Assembly (NCBI GenBank): GCA_019236485.1
Contig: JAFAIY010000217.1
Span: 1 to 5,729, forward strand
From: Comamonas sp.
Lineage (GTDB): Bacteria; Pseudomonadota; Gammaproteobacteria; Burkholderiales; Burkholderiaceae_C
Length of the DNA: 5,729 bases
Direction: 5' to 3'
The position numbers and the translations under genes were made by a program. Below the pieces are notes generated by a model. It was not told where the DNA came from. It saw only the letters and a list, made by a program, of their open reading frames with translations, and did not search any database. Below, one piece after another: positions 4,889-5,729 of the stretch. Within the stretch, counting starts at the first letter, position 1. Every line of letters begins with the position of its first letter.

Positions 4889-5729
4889 CTAGCCCTTGAA
4901 CACCGAGGCGGGCAGACCCAGGCTCTTGGCGCGCGCCGCAGCCTTGTCCGCCTCTTCACGGCTCTTGAACGGCCCCATGCGCACACGCGTACGGGTGCCG
5001 TCCCTGGTATCCACGGTCTGGGTAAAGGCACCGCCGCCGAGCTTGGACTTGATCTCGTTGGCCTTGCTGACTTCGGCAAAAGCACCGATCTGCACGATAA
5101 AACGTTCATTGCCCGTGGCCGTCTCCTTGGCGGCCTCGGAGCTGCCGCGACCCTCCAGCAGCGCGCGGGCACGCGAGGCCTCGTCGGCCTTGCCGGCATC
5201 CGGCTTGTGCTTGGGCTCAGGCTTGGCTTCCGGCTTGTGTTCGGGCTTGGCCTCGGGCTTCTTCACCTCGGCCTTGGGCTTTTCCGGCTTGGCTTCGGGC
5301 TTGGCTTCAGGTTTGGGCTCGGGCTTGTGCACCGGCTTCACTTCGGGCTTGGGCTCGGGTTTGATTTCGGGTTTGGGCTCGGGCTTGACCTGCGCAGCCA
5401 CGACGGCAGCGCCCGCTGCCACCGCCGCCGTGGCGGCCACGGCAGAGCGCGACGGTTGCACCGCGGCGGCAGGTGCCGTGGCAAGCGGTGCAGCAGGAGC
5501 AAGCACCTCCTCACCGTCGTCAAGCGAGGCATTGGTTGCTACCCGGCCTGCGGGTGCGGCAGCCTGGCCGGCCACCTGGGCGCCCGGCACCACCACGGGA
5601 GCGGCGTTGTCGCGGTCCGGAATTTCAATCGGGATATTGACGGGAATGGGGCGCGGCTGCGTATCGAACAGCAGCGGAAAGCCCACCACACCGATCAGTA
5701 CCAGCACGGCAGCGCCGATCAGGCGGTGC
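4889..5729 (-). CDS. dedD: SPOR-domain cell-division protein (DedD type), 5' end cut by the window
   Basis: Single-pass membrane protein with a peptidoglycan-binding SPOR domain; DedD in E. coli goes to the division septum by binding denuded glycan. The frame enters from the right edge with no credible start inside the window: HRLIGAAVLVLIGVVGFPLLFD is an N-terminal transmembrane helix whose cytoplasmic side is missing. 279 complete residues are visible before the TAG stop. In order they are the helix, the conserved RPIPVNIPIEIPD stretch, an Ala/Val-rich segment, a Lys-Pro-Glu spacer of about 66 residues (bases 5189-5386), and the SPOR domain (about 4890-5110) starting FIVQIGAF and including RVRMGPFKSREEADKA. 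Context (before cvpA and purF, and after folC in many relatives) supports dedD. The visible part carries no other domain; FtsN-like or generic SPOR proteins are the alternative names. Confidence 0.9.
   Translation of the reverse strand, partial: HRLIGAAVLVLIGVVGFPLLFDTQPRPIPVNIPIEIPDRDNAAPVVVPGAQVAGQAAAPAGRVATNASLDDGEEVLAPAAPLATAPAAAVQPSRSAVAATAAVAAGAAVVAAQVKPEPKPEIKPEPKPEVKPVHKPEPKPEAKPEAKPEKPKAEVKKPEAKPEHKPEAKPEPKHKPDAGKADEASRARALLEGRGSSEAAKETATGNERFIVQIGAFAEVSKANEIKSKLGGGAFTQTVDTRDGTRTRVRMGPFKSREEADKAAARAKSLGLPASVFKG
5189..5386 (-). repeat. Degenerate tandem repeat encoding a KPEP-type spacer
   Basis: Within the SPOR-protein gene, units of about 6-12 bases such as aagcccgagccc repeat with variation and encode alternating Lys-Pro-Glu-Pro, Lys-Pro-Glu-Ala, Lys-Pro-Glu-Val and His-Lys-Pro-Glu. 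The protein segment is highly charged, Pro-rich and probably extended, linking the membrane helix to the periplasmic SPOR domain much as the Pro/Lys spacer does in TonB. Variation in repeat number between strains is likely. Confidence 0.8.

Noticed and set aside
4234..4899. A 221-codon plus-strand frame and a 152-codon minus-strand frame (4230-4688) over cvpA
   Set aside because: Both are Ala/Pro- or Gly-rich out-of-frame readings of cvpA; the CvpA frame has the family motifs and membrane helices.
1..5729. CRISPR array, insertion sequence, tRNA, phage or defence genes
   Set aside because: No spaced identical repeats, transposase or integrase motifs, tRNA cloverleaf or attachment duplications were seen; all coding space is filled by housekeeping genes in a conserved order.

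Overview
The window is a stretch of GC-rich chromosome from a betaproteobacterium, most likely a member of the Comamonadaceae (Comamonas or a close relative). I infer this from the style of the proteins, from the gene order, and from a palindromic intergenic repeat whose sequence I recall as common in Comamonas, Acidovorax and Delftia genomes. No mobile element, CRISPR array, tRNA or rRNA is visible. All five genes lie on the minus strand, so transcription runs from right to left.

In transcription order (right to left): a SPOR-domain protein of the DedD type, cut at its 5' end by the window edge (4889-5729); cvpA, a small inner-membrane protein (4340-4837); purF, amidophosphoribosyltransferase (2638-4146); metZ, O-succinylhomoserine sulfhydrylase (1132-2346); and gltX, glutamyl-tRNA synthetase, cut at its 3' end by the left edge (1-981). 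The order dedD-cvpA-purF is the classic proteobacterial cluster (folC-dedD-cvpA-purF in E. coli). As I recall, purF followed by metZ is also found in Pseudomonas. The cluster combines cell-division/envelope functions (DedD, CvpA), the committed step of purine synthesis (PurF), homocysteine formation for methionine (MetZ) and tRNA charging (GltX).

The non-coding gaps hold most of the less ordinary sequence. After purF there is a hairpin that looks like an intrinsic terminator. The roughly 290-base gap before metZ contains a tiny ORF behind a perfect AGGAGG, a GC-rich palindrome and a spaced direct repeat at the metZ start. Between metZ and gltX lies a multi-hairpin palindromic repeat starting a few bases after the metZ stop, then a further stem in the gltX leader. 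The 193-base cvpA-purF gap has a hairpin over the cvpA stop codon and a second stem whose two non-Watson-Crick pairs are G-U only in the transcribed strand.

The genes themselves are ordinary housekeeping genes and I see no previously undescribed system. The very long plus-strand open frames are antisense by-products of high-GC codon use.
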